From: Candidatus Latescibacterota bacterium
GTDB lineage: Bacteria > JAAXHH01
Length of the DNA stretch: 64,000 nt
Direction of reading: 5' to 3'
NCBI GenBank assembly: GCA_022822725.1
Contig: JAJEAN010000007.1
Location: forward strand, 750,382-814,381
The translations under genes were made by a program, and so were the position numbers. The number at the start of each line of letters is the position of its first letter. Within the stretch, counting starts at the first letter, position 1. Shown one piece after another: positions 1 to 8,799 of the stretch. Below the pieces are notes generated by a model. It worked only from the letters and a program-made list of their open reading frames with translations, was not told the origin of the DNA and did no database searches.

Positions 1-1
1 C

Positions 2-1093
2 ATGTCCGAAAAACTCGATGTGCGCACGCTCCCCGGTACCCAGACTGTCGACGCGGCCGTGGGACAGGGCTATTTTCCCGTCATTACCCGGCTGGGTGGC
101 AGTGAACTGCTCATGGCCTACCGCGGCGGCGCCGCACACATTGGCCTGGGTGGGCGGCTGGACGTGGGGCGCTCCCTGGACGGCGGCCTGACCTGGTCCG
201 CACCCCTGACCGTGGCCGACAGCGAACGGGACGACCGCAACCCCGCACTCGGCATGGCGCCGGACGGCACGCTCGTACTGGCCTACCACTGGCAGGGTTC
301 CTACGACGAAGCGGGTGCCTGGAAACCGGAAATGGGCCGGGCCGATACCCGGGTCGTATTCTCCAAGGACGGCGGCCATTCCTGGGTGGACGACGCACTC
401 ATCGACTATACCCCGATCAACGGCGCCTCGCCCTTCGGCAAGATCATCACGGACGGCGGCGTAATGCACATGCTGATCTACGGAGGTTCGCCTTGCCTCG
501 AGCCTGGAGAGGGCACGGTCCGGGTCGGACCCGCGTCGACACCGACATACATCCTCCGGTCTAAGGACAACGGCCGCTCCTGGGGCGATCCGACCCTGGT
601 TGCGCTGGGGCTGAACGAATCGGACATGACCCTTCTGCCCGACGGACGCTGGTTGTTCGTCGCCCGTTCCGAAGACCGTGCCGAACAGGCGCTTTATACC
701 TGTGTTTCAGAGGACGGCGGGTACAACTGGCGTAAGGTCGGCCGGGTCACGGAAGCAAAGGAACATCCCCCGGACCTTACCCTGTTGCCTAACGGCTGGC
801 TGCTGCTGCTCTTCGGTCGCCGGCATCCGCCCTACGGCGTGGAGGGCCTGATCAGCCGGGACGGCGGGATGACCTGGGATGACCGCAGGATGGTGCTGGA
901 CGACTCCCTTCCCGGCGGCGACATCGGCTATCCCTCCACCGCCCTGCTGGACGATGGACGGCTGGTCTCCGCTTACTACACCGCGGGGACACCGGACAGG
1001 CAGTGGGAGATGTACCGCACCGCGGACGTAGCCTGCAAGGTCGTGATCTACGACGCTCCCAGCCTGATTTACCACTGGAACAAAAACGCGTAA
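2..1093 (+). CDS. Sialidase-fold (BNR/Asp-box) protein, possible exo-alpha-sialidase
   Basis: A 363-residue protein with at least five Asp-box motifs (SLDGGLTW near residue 58, then SKDGGHSW, SKDNGRSW, SEDGGYNW, SRDGGMTW). These mark a six-bladed sialidase/neuraminidase beta-propeller. Such proteins cleave terminal sialic acid or related glycosides, but many members are uncharacterised and I did not locate the catalytic arginine triad. No signal peptide is visible, so it is cytoplasmic unless the true start lies upstream of the window edge. The ATG at base 2 is the first one visible and the frame may extend left. The next gene, 39 bp downstream on the same strand, has the same fold, so the pair is probably one operon born from an old duplication. 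Confidence 0.8.
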   Translation: MSEKLDVRTLPGTQTVDAAVGQGYFPVITRLGGSELLMAYRGGAAHIGLGGRLDVGRSLDGGLTWSAPLTVADSERDDRNPALGMAPDGTLVLAYHWQGSYDEAGAWKPEMGRADTRVVFSKDGGHSWVDDALIDYTPINGASPFGKIITDGGVMHMLIYGGSPCLEPGEGTVRVGPASTPTYILRSKDNGRSWGDPTLVALGLNESDMTLLPDGRWLFVARSEDRAEQALYTCVSEDGGYNWRKVGRVTEAKEHPPDLTLLPNGWLLLLFGRRHPPYGVEGLISRDGGMTWDDRRMVLDDSLPGGDIGYPSTALLDDGRLVSAYYTAGTPDRQWEMYRTADVACKVVIYDAPSLIYHWNKNA

Positions 1094-1132
1094 CAAACTG
1101 TACAGGAATGGGTTACGGACCTGGAGATCTGA

Positions 1133-2299
1133 GTGCGTGTCCTTGATTTCGGCACGGTCTGCGACGGAAATCCAGTTCCTGGTCGCCGCCGCAGCTGCGC
1201 CTTCACCACCATCAACCGGCTCCATGACGGCACGATACTCGTCTCGGGCCGGTGGGGATCGGCCCGAGACTCGGTGGACGGCCACGCCTGCATATGGGCT
1301 ACCGCCGATACGGGCCGCACCTGGAGCCTTCGCTATGATGGCTACGGGAAGGGATCCTGGGACGGCACACCGGGCGAAGTAAAGGGGCTGACCAGTACGG
1401 AACTGGATCCTGGCAGGCTCACGGCTACGGCCCTGTGGGTCGACCGTTCCGACCCTGATCTTCCCTTCATCCACCCGGAAACGCAGGGCCTTCTGCCCAT
1501 GCGCATCATGCACGTCGAGTCGGCGGACGGCGGCTGCACCTGGAGCCCGCCGCGGCGCATGGACACGTCGCCCCACCTCGCCGCGTCACCCTGTTCCCAT
1601 ACCATCGTCCGGTTGCCCGACGGCGTCCTGGCGCAGCCCTACGAACAGTGGAAGGAATACGAGGATGTGTCACCCGGACGGCCCGTGGCGCGGCTGCGCT
1701 TCTCCCGGGACGGCGGCCGGACCTGGCCGGAGTTCGCCACGGTGGCCCGCCATCCGGACAACGCACTGGCCTACTGGGACCAGCGGCTGGCCGTACACCC
1801 TGGAGACGGGCGCCTCGTCGCCACGTTCTGGACCCATGATTTCAGGGCGGGGTCGGACACCGATGTCCATATCGCCTGGGGGTCGCCGGACGGACGGTCG
1901 TGGACGGTCCCGTGCGGCACCGGACTTCCCGGCCAGCACTGCCAGCCGCTGTCCCTGGGCGGCGACCGGCTGCTGGCCGCCTATCCGCGGCGGCGGGATC
2001 CTCCGGGTATCGTGCTATCCATCAGCGAGGATTTCGGGGCGCACTGGGATCGCAAGCGGGACCTCCTGGTCTACGACAGCACCGCCGGCACCGAGTCCGG
2101 CGCAGGCGGCGGGCGAACCCAGTCTGAACTGTGGGGGGACATGGAGCGCTGGCGCTTCGGGCATCCCCGTATGGTGCGTCTGCCTGCCAGCCCGGACAAC
2201 CCGGACAGTCAGGACCAACTGGGCGACGAGGTGTTCGTCGTCTACTACGCAGGAGATGATGCCATCAAGACCGCGCGGTGGGCAAGGGTGCGCGTGTAA
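1133..2299 (+). CDS. Sialidase-fold (Asp-box) protein, second copy
   Basis: A 388-residue protein of the same propeller class as the upstream gene, with Asp-box-like motifs TADTGRTW, SADGGCTW, SRDGGRTW, SPDGRSW and SEDFGAHW. The start is GTG at 1133, chosen because GGAG lies six bases upstream and no ATG sits nearby. No signal peptide is visible. It follows the first propeller gene by 39 bp and ends convergently toward the enolase-family gene. The substrate is unknown. The neighbouring sugar-acid dehydratases suggest it acts on a glycoside or sugar derivative, which is inference from context only. Confidence 0.75.
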   Translation: MRVLDFGTVCDGNPVPGRRRSCAFTTINRLHDGTILVSGRWGSARDSVDGHACIWATADTGRTWSLRYDGYGKGSWDGTPGEVKGLTSTELDPGRLTATALWVDRSDPDLPFIHPETQGLLPMRIMHVESADGGCTWSPPRRMDTSPHLAASPCSHTIVRLPDGVLAQPYEQWKEYEDVSPGRPVARLRFSRDGGRTWPEFATVARHPDNALAYWDQRLAVHPGDGRLVATFWTHDFRAGSDTDVHIAWGSPDGRSWTVPCGTGLPGQHCQPLSLGGDRLLAAYPRRRDPPGIVLSISEDFGAHWDRKRDLLVYDSTAGTESGAGGGRTQSELWGDMERWRFGHPRMVRLPASPDNPDSQDQLGDEVFVVYYAGDDAIKTARWARVRV

Positions 2300-2311
2300 A
2301 TGGGCGGTGCA

Positions 2312-2372
2312 CCGTGCCGGCGATCGCTGATGCGTTCAGCCCGGCAGTGACGCGATCCACCGATCGGCACGG
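2312..2372. terminator. Possible stem between convergent genes
   Basis: CCGTGCCG at 2312-2319 is the exact reverse complement of CGGCACGG at 2365-2372, in the gap between two convergent genes. The loop is long (45 bases) and no T-run follows, so a role as a bidirectional terminator is only possible. Confidence 0.25.
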
Positions 2373-2395
2373 CGCTTGAGGTTATCGGTCCGGTT

Positions 2396-3586
2396 TCAGC
2401 CTCGAACATCCCGCCACGGACGCGCCATGATCTGCTCGAATCCCTCCGGATCGATGTCGACTCCTAATCCCGGGCCCTCGGGCACTGCCACGCAACCGTC
2501 CTCGTCCAGCACGAAAGGCTCGGCGAAGTAGCCCTTGCCGATGTACGTCCTTCCCCCCTCGCGCCAGCAGTTCACTTCGTTGTGTTCCTGGACCAGGAAG
2601 TTCGACGCGCAGGCATCGATCTGTATGGAAGCGGCCAGGGCCAGGGGGCTCAACGGGCAGTGCAGGGCGAGTTTCGCGTAGGCGCTCTCGCCCATCACCG
2701 CGATCTTGTGGCACTCGGTGATGCCGCCGGCGTGGCACAGGTCCGGCTGCATCACGGAGAGGGCGTTCTTGCGCAGGGCGTCGTAGAAGATCCACTTGCC
2801 CATCCACCGTTCCCCTGCCGCGATGGGAATCTGGCTGTTGCGCGCGATGTCCGCGAGCACGTCCACCCGCTCTACGGGCATGGGTTCCTCGATGAACAGC
2901 GGCCTGTGGGGCGTGAGGGCGGAGATCATCTGTTTCGCCATCACGGGATGGGGATTATGGATATCCACCGCCACTTCGACGTCGGGGCCGGCGCCCTTCC
3001 GCACGGCGGCGAAGGCTTCCGCGATCCGATCGACTTCGGCGGTAGGCTCCAGCCCGGTGCCCATGCCCACGTGCAGCTTCATGCAACGGAAGCCCCATTC
3101 ATGAATGATGACCCGGGCCGCTTCCTCGTGGTCCTCAGGGAAAACGAAATCCGGTTCAAGGGCAGGATCCCAACCGGCGTCGTAGGGTTGCCCGGGTTCC
3201 ACGCACCAGGGAAGCTGGCCGCCCACGGCGCGGTACATGCGTATACGGTCGCGGCAGGCGCCGCCGAGCATTCGGTGTATCGGAAGTCCGGCGGCCTTGC
3301 CCGCCAGGTCCCAGAGCGCCATGTCGATCCCGCTGATCGCGCTCATTTTCACCGGTCCGCCGACGTAGCCCGACCCGCCTTCGTACATGGTGTGCCACAG
3401 GGATTCGACGCGGCAGGGGTCTTTGCCTACAAGCAGCGGTTCCAGGCGCCGCACCTCGGCGATGACGCTTTCCGGGTGGTTCTCAAGGTAGGGTTCGCCC
3501 CAGCCGAACAACTCGGTGTCCGTGTGGATCTTCAGCCATACCCAGCTCGGCGGTACGCGCAGTATCTCAAAATGGGTGATTCGCAT
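2396..3586 (-). CDS. Mandelate racemase/muconate lactonizing enolase-superfamily enzyme, galactonate-dehydratase-like
   Basis: A 396-residue enolase-superfamily enzyme. Metal ligands appear as D208 (in VAVDIHNPHP), E233 or E234 (FIEEPM) and E259 (AGERWMG), with candidate bases H210 and H309 (ALHCPLSP). The Asp-x-His pair plus the late His is the pattern of D-galactonate dehydratase and related acid-sugar dehydratases, which make 2-keto-3-deoxy acids. The ORF track extends to 3907, but those extra residues are out-of-frame shadow of the upstream gene. The ATG at 3586 has GGGAGG upstream and begins the typical MRITHFEIL sequence. It lies about 100 bp downstream of a mannonate dehydratase, probably in the same operon. 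The exact substrate cannot be told from sequence. Confidence 0.88.
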   Translation of the reverse strand: MRITHFEILRVPPSWVWLKIHTDTELFGWGEPYLENHPESVIAEVRRLEPLLVGKDPCRVESLWHTMYEGGSGYVGGPVKMSAISGIDMALWDLAGKAAGLPIHRMLGGACRDRIRMYRAVGGQLPWCVEPGQPYDAGWDPALEPDFVFPEDHEEAARVIIHEWGFRCMKLHVGMGTGLEPTAEVDRIAEAFAAVRKGAGPDVEVAVDIHNPHPVMAKQMISALTPHRPLFIEEPMPVERVDVLADIARNSQIPIAAGERWMGKWIFYDALRKNALSVMQPDLCHAGGITECHKIAVMGESAYAKLALHCPLSPLALAASIQIDACASNFLVQEHNEVNCWREGGRTYIGKGYFAEPFVLDEDGCVAVPEGPGLGVDIDPEGFEQIMARPWRDVRG

Positions 3587-3689
3587 GCTCGACTTGCCTC
3601 CCTGTGGTCGATGCCGGACCCGAAGCGGTACGGCCGAAGAGGTACGGCCGATGCGGCTCGCTCGAAGCGAACCATACTGTGACGCTCGC

Positions 3690-4667
3690 CTACCGGCCGT
3701 AGACCGTCTGGATCGTGGCGCGGATGTAGCCGTTCGCATAGGCCTTGCCGGCCGGACCGGCCATGGACTGAGGGAAACCCGGGGTGTGGTCCATGCCGAA
3801 GGGCCCGAAGTACCCGTTATCGCGGTAGGTTTCCATGGCCCGGCGCATGTCCACTTCGCCTTCGTCGATGAACACCTCGGCGAACCTCGGCAACTGCCCC
3901 CGGACATTCCGGAAATGGACCAGGGCGATCTTGTTCCGGGACGCCATCTCCGCGATGATACCGTATACGGCCTGGGGACCCGCCAGTTCGGTCATGCAGC
4001 CCTGGCAGAAAAGCATCCGGTGACTGTCGCTGGGCACTGCGTCGAAAATCCGCCGGAAATGATCCAGGGTGGAACATATCTGCGCAACGCCGCCCAGCGG
4101 TTCCGGAATGGGCGGATCGTCCGGGTGAAGCGCCAGGTTGACGCCGGCTTTCTCGGCGGCCGGGACCGCGGCGCGCATGAAGGAGACCATGTTTTCCCAC
4201 ATCACCGCCTCGGAGACGGGCGGATCATGGGGCGGCGGACGGTTCCGGTCGAATTCGGCATAATCGAACGTGCTGTACACCGCGCCGCCCCGTCCGATGT
4301 CGGAGGCGGTCCGGAAGTTGCCCATCGGCTTGAAATTCCAGGCCAGGGTCGGGATCCCCGCCTTCCCCAGACTTTCGATGAGCCCCAGGAAGGCGCCCAG
4401 TTCGTCTTCACGATCCTCTGTAGCCAGGGTGATCCCCTCCAGGACCGGCATGAAGACGGTCTGCAACTTCAATCCGTGAGACTCGGTCTTCTCCCGGGCC
4501 CGTTCGAAGAGTTCCGTGCTGTCCTTGCCGGACCTCACGTGCCGTTCGGCCTCGGATTTTCCCCCCGTCCTGAGGTCCAGCTGGATCATGTCCACGCTGA
4601 TCGCGCGGTAGAAGCTGAGCGTTTCATCATCGAAATCGGTCCAGTTTACGACATCGTGCAGATACAT
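3690..4667 (-). CDS. uxuA: Mannonate dehydratase family protein
   Basis: A 325-residue TIM-barrel protein with family signatures: a His-Pro-Asp-Asp-Pro-Pro motif near the middle, HFRNVRG after it, and a DEGEVDM segment. UxuA removes water from D-mannonate to give 2-keto-3-deoxygluconate in hexuronate catabolism, using a divalent metal. It is shorter than the E. coli enzyme (about 390 residues), as in other shorter bacterial homologues. The ATG at 4667 has GGAGG closely upstream. The enolase-family dehydratase follows on the same strand, and a divergent aldolase gene lies upstream, so the cluster fits sugar-acid breakdown. No uronate isomerase or mannonate oxidoreductase is seen in the window. 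Confidence 0.85.
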   Translation of the reverse strand: MYLHDVVNWTDFDDETLSFYRAISVDMIQLDLRTGGKSEAERHVRSGKDSTELFERAREKTESHGLKLQTVFMPVLEGITLATEDREDELGAFLGLIESLGKAGIPTLAWNFKPMGNFRTASDIGRGGAVYSTFDYAEFDRNRPPPHDPPVSEAVMWENMVSFMRAAVPAAEKAGVNLALHPDDPPIPEPLGGVAQICSTLDHFRRIFDAVPSDSHRMLFCQGCMTELAGPQAVYGIIAEMASRNKIALVHFRNVRGQLPRFAEVFIDEGEVDMRRAMETYRDNGYFGPFGMDHTPGFPQSMAGPAGKAYANGYIRATIQTVYGR

Positions 4668-4988
4668 CGGGTTCCTCCAATGAGGTCACGGCGTTTGGGC
4701 GCCGGGCTTGTTCAGCATGAACTCGAGAATGGCGGTCTGATGGGTCTGATGGATCTGATGGGTCTGATGTCAAGATAGATCGGCCGGAAGTCTGGGCAAC
4801 CGCGAAATGGGCAGAAGATCGTCCACATACCCAGATTGGGCTATCGAAAAGGGACATCGCACATTATAATCGTGGTTACCCGCACCGTGCAAGGATGGTT
4901 CAGACGGGACAGGCGAATCCACAGAACCTTCATATATGCAGGACCTCCATACTTCGATGAATGCAGGCCATCACGACAGGAGAAGCAA
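4668..4988. other. Divergent intergenic region with 9-bp repeats and a TATAAT box
   Basis: This 321-bp gap separates uxuA (minus) from the aldolase gene (plus). It holds the 9-bp tandem repeat at 4735-4770, a TTGACA-like hexamer on the minus strand directly beside it (TGTCAA at 4768-4773 read on plus), and a perfect TATAAT at 4865-4870 on the plus strand. No good -35 stands at the usual distance from the TATAAT. The ORF 4836 extension of the aldolase covers part of this gap but shows no protein-like conservation. Confidence 0.5.
4735..4770. repeat. 9-bp tandem repeat, about four copies
   Basis: The unit GTCTGATGG is repeated in tandem (GTCTGATGG, GTCTGATGG, ATCTGATGG, GTCTGATGT). On the minus strand one frame reads a Ser-Asp-Pro repeat, but no gene is supported there. 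Confidence 0.9.
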
Positions 4989-5714
4989 ATGGCGAAGCGC
5001 AACCTGAAACAGCGCATTGGCGCGGGCGAGCAGATCATCGGCGCCAATGTCGGCATGTCCCATACGCTGGACCAGTTGAAAAAGGTCGTCGAATCCGGAC
5101 GGTTCGATTTTCTCTGGGTGGACGGCCAGCACAGTGCCTTCAGCGAGGAACGGCTGGTGGCCTTCTGCGACAAAGCCGATACGCTAAACGCCGACGTCAT
5201 GTTCCGCATCAAGCACACCTACCAAAGTTACCTCGTCGGCAACCTGCTCGATCTCGGTCCGGCCGGGATCGAGGTGCCCCAGGTTGAAACGGAAGCGACG
5301 GTCGAGGAAGCGGTCGGCTTCTTCTACTATCCTCAGCAGGGCGTGCGAAGCTGGGGAGGCGGTGCGCGGCGCAAAGTGGACGAAGTCGGGGGCGACCGGC
5401 TGCAGTACGCCGCCTGGTGGAACAACTACGGCGTGCTGATGATGCAGCTGGAATCCATCCCGGCGGTGACCGGTGCGCGGCGGCTGGCCAGGTCGGGCGT
5501 GGACTGCCTGTCCTTCGGTCCAAACGACCTCATGTACAGTATCGAAGCACACCCGAATCACCCCTTCCGGGACGTGGACGACTGCGTCCGGCACGTGGTC
5601 GGCCAGCTCGGAGATTCGGAGACGATGGTCTGCTTCAGGAACCATGCGCCCAAGGACCGGGAGAAGTACGTGGATATGGGCGTGACGGTGTTCCTGGAAA
5701 GCCCGGATCTGTAA
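4989..5714 (+). CDS. HpcH/HpaI family aldolase/lyase
   Basis: A 241-residue class II pyruvate-type aldolase. Visible family features are VDGQHS near the N-terminus, GIEVPQVET (strand carrying a metal ligand), the arginine segment GVRSWGGGARR and FGPNDLMYS. These enzymes split 2-keto-3-deoxy sugar acids or hydroxylated keto acids into pyruvate plus an aldehyde. The ORF track starts at 4836, but AGGAGA lies five bases before the ATG at 4989 and the protein then begins MAKRNLKQRIG, the expected N-terminus. It is divergent from two sugar-acid dehydratases whose products would be suitable substrates. GPNDL departs slightly from the usual GxxDL, and the aldehyde product is unknown. Confidence 0.87.
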   Translation: MAKRNLKQRIGAGEQIIGANVGMSHTLDQLKKVVESGRFDFLWVDGQHSAFSEERLVAFCDKADTLNADVMFRIKHTYQSYLVGNLLDLGPAGIEVPQVETEATVEEAVGFFYYPQQGVRSWGGGARRKVDEVGGDRLQYAAWWNNYGVLMMQLESIPAVTGARRLARSGVDCLSFGPNDLMYSIEAHPNHPFRDVDDCVRHVVGQLGDSETMVCFRNHAPKDREKYVDMGVTVFLESPDL

Positions 5715-5727
5715 ATGACCATAGAAA

Positions 5728-5779
5728 CAGGCAAGCCCCCGGCAGTATGTACCACCGGGGGCCTGGTCCTGCTTGCCTG
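5728..5779. terminator. Nested hairpin between convergent genes
   Basis: An outer perfect 8-bp stem (CAGGCAAG with CTTGCCTG) encloses an inner perfect 7-bp stem (CCCCCGG with CCGGGGG), with a 12-base loop and a one-sided 10-base bulge. It sits between the stops of two convergent genes, so it likely terminates both. There is no clear T-run, which suggests a structural or Rho-assisted end. Confidence 0.6.
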
Positions 5780-5795
5780 AATACCGATCGTCAAT

Positions 5796-7067
5796 CTAAC
5801 CCTGGCTCGAGCCTCCCAGGATATCCTCGAGTTCATTCACGAAGACCTCGAGTTCATCGGGCTTGCCAATGGTCACCCGGAGGTGGTTGCCGAGGAGATC
5901 GACCTCCCGGGTGCGGTATCCTGATCCGGCGCGCACCATGACGCCGCGCCTGAACAGTTCGCCCGACATCCGGCGGCTGTCCCGACCGACGTCGACGATC
6001 ATGTAGTTTCCGTGGCTTGGCGTGTACGCCAGTCCCAGCCGATCGAACTCGGCGGCCAGGTAGTCCTTGCCGTCGTTCACGACCTTCAGCGTGCGCGCCA
6101 CGAATTCGTCGTCGCCCAGGGCTGCAAGCGCCGCGTGCATGCCCAGCGTGCTCAGTCCGCCCCCGAAGAATCCCATGTGCGTCATCAGCATGTCCATCAT
6201 GCGCTGGCCGCCGACGGCGTACCCGATGCGCATGCCGGCCAGGCCGTAGATCTTGGAGAAGGTGCGGGCGACCACCACGTTATCGCGCTCGAGCGCGAGT
6301 TTCACGGCGTCCTGGTAGTTCGGATCCCTGACGAAGTGGATATAGGCTTCGTCGATCAGCACGATGGCCTGCTCGGGCGCCGCATCCACCAGGGTCACCA
6401 GTTCGTCGTAAGGCACGATCGTACCGGTGGGGTTGTTGGGATTGGTCACGACGATCAGGGACGTATTCGGGGTGATGGCCGCTTTCATGGCACCGAGGTC
6501 GTGTACGAAATCACCCGTGGTCGGCACGCGGACGACGCTGACGTCCTTCCCCATCATCTGAAAACTCTGAAAACCCCGTGCGACCGATCCATATCCCGGG
6601 ACCGCCTCGATGCACGCGCCGCCGTTTCCCGCGGCGATGACGGCGAGGGCCTGAAGAATGGGACCGGAGCCGGGCGTGACCATGACCCGGTTCAGCTCAC
6701 GGAATCGCATGAACGACCGCATGTCTTCAAAACTCAGTTCGAAATCCTCGACGCCCGGGACGTTATGCATCTTGTTGAGGCGAACGGGCAGGTCGACCCC
6801 GAAGTCATACCGGTTGATCTTGTGCAGGTTCTCGGCGATGGCCGCGACAGCGCGCGGCGACGCGCCGAGTGGATTCTCATTGGAGCCGATATTGACCCGG
6901 CCCGGCTCGACACCGTATCCGCGGACGTCTTCGGCTTTCTTTCCGGTAGCCATGGCCTGCGCGATCTCCCAGGCGGAACCGGTGGCCACGGCGCCGGCAC
7001 CCAGCAGGGCGCCCTTCATGAACCTGCGCCGCGTAAACCCGTTCTTCAGTACACTCCCGAAACCCAT
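5796..7067 (-). CDS. Tat-exported PLP-dependent aminotransferase (class I/II, histidinol-phosphate aminotransferase-like)
   Basis: A 423-residue fold-type I aminotransferase with a twin-arginine signal at its N-terminus (TRRRFMKGALLGAGAVATGSA). After the signal come GSNENPLGAS, the substrate-side motif of HisC-like enzymes, then NPNNPTG, DEAYIHF, and the PLP lysine in TFSKIYGLAG near residue 240. The enzyme therefore looks catalytically intact but periplasmic. HisC itself is cytoplasmic, so a histidine-pathway role is unlikely. Two ATGs are available (7073 and 7067). GGAGG is one base from the first and seven from the second, so I chose 7067. It is followed on the same strand by other Tat-related oxidoreductase genes upstream. 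The substrate is unknown. Confidence 0.85.
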   Translation of the reverse strand: MGFGSVLKNGFTRRRFMKGALLGAGAVATGSAWEIAQAMATGKKAEDVRGYGVEPGRVNIGSNENPLGASPRAVAAIAENLHKINRYDFGVDLPVRLNKMHNVPGVEDFELSFEDMRSFMRFRELNRVMVTPGSGPILQALAVIAAGNGGACIEAVPGYGSVARGFQSFQMMGKDVSVVRVPTTGDFVHDLGAMKAAITPNTSLIVVTNPNNPTGTIVPYDELVTLVDAAPEQAIVLIDEAYIHFVRDPNYQDAVKLALERDNVVVARTFSKIYGLAGMRIGYAVGGQRMMDMLMTHMGFFGGGLSTLGMHAALAALGDDEFVARTLKVVNDGKDYLAAEFDRLGLAYTPSHGNYMIVDVGRDSRRMSGELFRRGVMVRAGSGYRTREVDLLGNHLRVTIGKPDELEVFVNELEDILGGSSQG

Positions 7068-7121
7068 GATCATGCCTCCACAGTTAAAAGTGACTAAAAC
7101 ACGTGCTATAGCCCGAACCTG

Positions 7122-8786
7122 CTACCTGATATTCAGCCTCGCCATCTGGGTGACGATGTAATCCGCGCAGCGGAAAGCCAGCGCCTGAATCGTCAGTGTC
7201 GGGTTGCTCTTGCCGCTGGTGACGAAAGAAGATCCGTCCACGATGAACAGGTTGTCCACGTCGTGGGCCTGGTTGTACTTGTTCACCACCGACGTCGCGG
7301 GATCATTGCCCATCCGGCAGGTACCCATGAGATGGGCATCGCCTCTGGGCACGAAATTCGGCGAGGCCACGACCCCGTGGGCGCCCGCGGCATCCAGCAG
7401 TTCCCGGGCGCGTTCGCGGAAGAAGTCCCCGAGTTTATGTTCGTTGGGATGCACGTTGTAGGTCACGCGCGGGACGGGCAGGTCCCACTTGTCCTTGACG
7501 TCGGGATCTAGGTCGATCGTATTGGATTCCTGGGACATGGACTGCATGCTGGTGAGGGCGACCATGTACCGGGTGTAGTTGTCCATGATCCATTTCTTGC
7601 GACGGGCGCCCCACCTGCGCAGCCGCGGCATGTTCAGATTGGCGAACGAAATGGTCTCGCCGTCGCCCCGCGGTTCGACTACGCCCCCGCCGAAGAAACC
7701 GTACTTGTCCGGGTCCGGGTCGTAGAAATCCTGAATGATCCGGGAATCCATGACCCCCTTGTACTCGTTCAGATCCTTTTCGAAGAACCCCCGCGCGGAC
7801 TGGTAGTAATTGAACATCAGGTGCTTGCCCACCTTGCCGCTGCTGTTGGCCAGGCCGTCGGGGAAGAGATTGGATTTCGACATGAGCAGCAGGCGCGGGG
7901 TATGGACGCCGTTGCAGCACACGATCACCGCGCGGGCTTCCAGCCGGTGCTCGCGCAGGTCCTTGTCTAGGTAGATGACCCCTTCCGCCCTGCCGTCCTC
8001 GTCGACGACGATCTCCCGCACGCAGGCGTCGGCCCGTATCTGGCAGTTGCCCGTCCGCAGCGCCTGCGGAATCATAGTGACCAGCATGCTGGACCGCGCC
8101 TGGATGGTACAGACGTAGCTTTCGCAGAATCCGCAGTTCATGACCGGCGACCTGCCGCCGTATTCCCGGGAGTTGATGGCCAGGGGCGCCGGATAGGAAT
8201 GCCAGCCGAGTTTCCGGGCGGCCAGGTCGGACAGCGCGCCCGAACTGGTCCGCGGCACCGGGGGCATGGGATAGGGACGGCGACGCGGAGGGTCGAAAGG
8301 ATTGGCGCCGGCCAGACCGGATATGCCGATCTCGTACTCGGCTTTTTCGTAGTAGTGTTCCAGATCCCAGTAGTCGATGGGCCAGTCCTGCACGTCGGCG
8401 CCGTCCAGGTCGCCGTAAAGGCTTCGCTCTTTGAAATCGTTCTCGTGAAGCCGCCATGAAATGCCCGTGTAGTGGAGCGTGCTGCCGCCGACGGTGCTCT
8501 GCATGTGGATCCCGTGGTCTTCGGCGGCCTGATCGTCCGCCGACTGCCGGTACGTATTGGGCTGGTCGTGGCGGTAGATGTTGGGATGGTCCGGATTGTT
8601 GCTGGCGGGATGCATGGCCTGAAGCTCGTCCTGGTCGAAATGGCGGGTCTTCAGAAAGGACCCCATTTCCATGGCGACCACCTGCAGTCCCTTCGTGCTC
8701 AACTCCTTTGCCAGGACCGCGCCCGCGGCTCCGGTACCGATGATGATTACGTCCGGCCGTCGTATGTTGGGATTGGGTAGGGACAT
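7122..8786 (-). CDS. GMC family FAD oxidoreductase (large subunit)
   Basis: A 554-residue glucose-methanol-choline oxidoreductase. An N-terminal FAD-binding loop (IIIGTGAAGAVLA) is visible, and the C-terminus carries the family HLMGTCRMG segment and the closing NPTLTIQALAFR motif. Members oxidise sugars or alcohols. This one pairs with a gluconate 2-dehydrogenase subunit 3-like protein whose gene ends 13 bp before it, so it is probably the catalytic subunit of a membrane- or periplasm-associated sugar or sugar-acid dehydrogenase. It has no signal of its own, and by analogy may be exported by hitchhiking on the Tat signal of its partner. No cytochrome subunit gene is adjacent. Confidence 0.88.
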   Translation of the reverse strand: MSLPNPNIRRPDVIIIGTGAAGAVLAKELSTKGLQVVAMEMGSFLKTRHFDQDELQAMHPASNNPDHPNIYRHDQPNTYRQSADDQAAEDHGIHMQSTVGGSTLHYTGISWRLHENDFKERSLYGDLDGADVQDWPIDYWDLEHYYEKAEYEIGISGLAGANPFDPPRRRPYPMPPVPRTSSGALSDLAARKLGWHSYPAPLAINSREYGGRSPVMNCGFCESYVCTIQARSSMLVTMIPQALRTGNCQIRADACVREIVVDEDGRAEGVIYLDKDLREHRLEARAVIVCCNGVHTPRLLLMSKSNLFPDGLANSSGKVGKHLMFNYYQSARGFFEKDLNEYKGVMDSRIIQDFYDPDPDKYGFFGGGVVEPRGDGETISFANLNMPRLRRWGARRKKWIMDNYTRYMVALTSMQSMSQESNTIDLDPDVKDKWDLPVPRVTYNVHPNEHKLGDFFRERARELLDAAGAHGVVASPNFVPRGDAHLMGTCRMGNDPATSVVNKYNQAHDVDNLFIVDGSSFVTSGKSNPTLTIQALAFRCADYIVTQMARLNIR

Positions 8787-8799
8787 GGAGGCTCCGGCA

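Noticed and set aside
4836-4988. N-terminal extension of the HpcH/HpaI aldolase in the ORF track
   Set aside because: The extension overlaps promoter-like sequence, has no family similarity, and a strong Shine-Dalgarno precedes the ATG at 4989.
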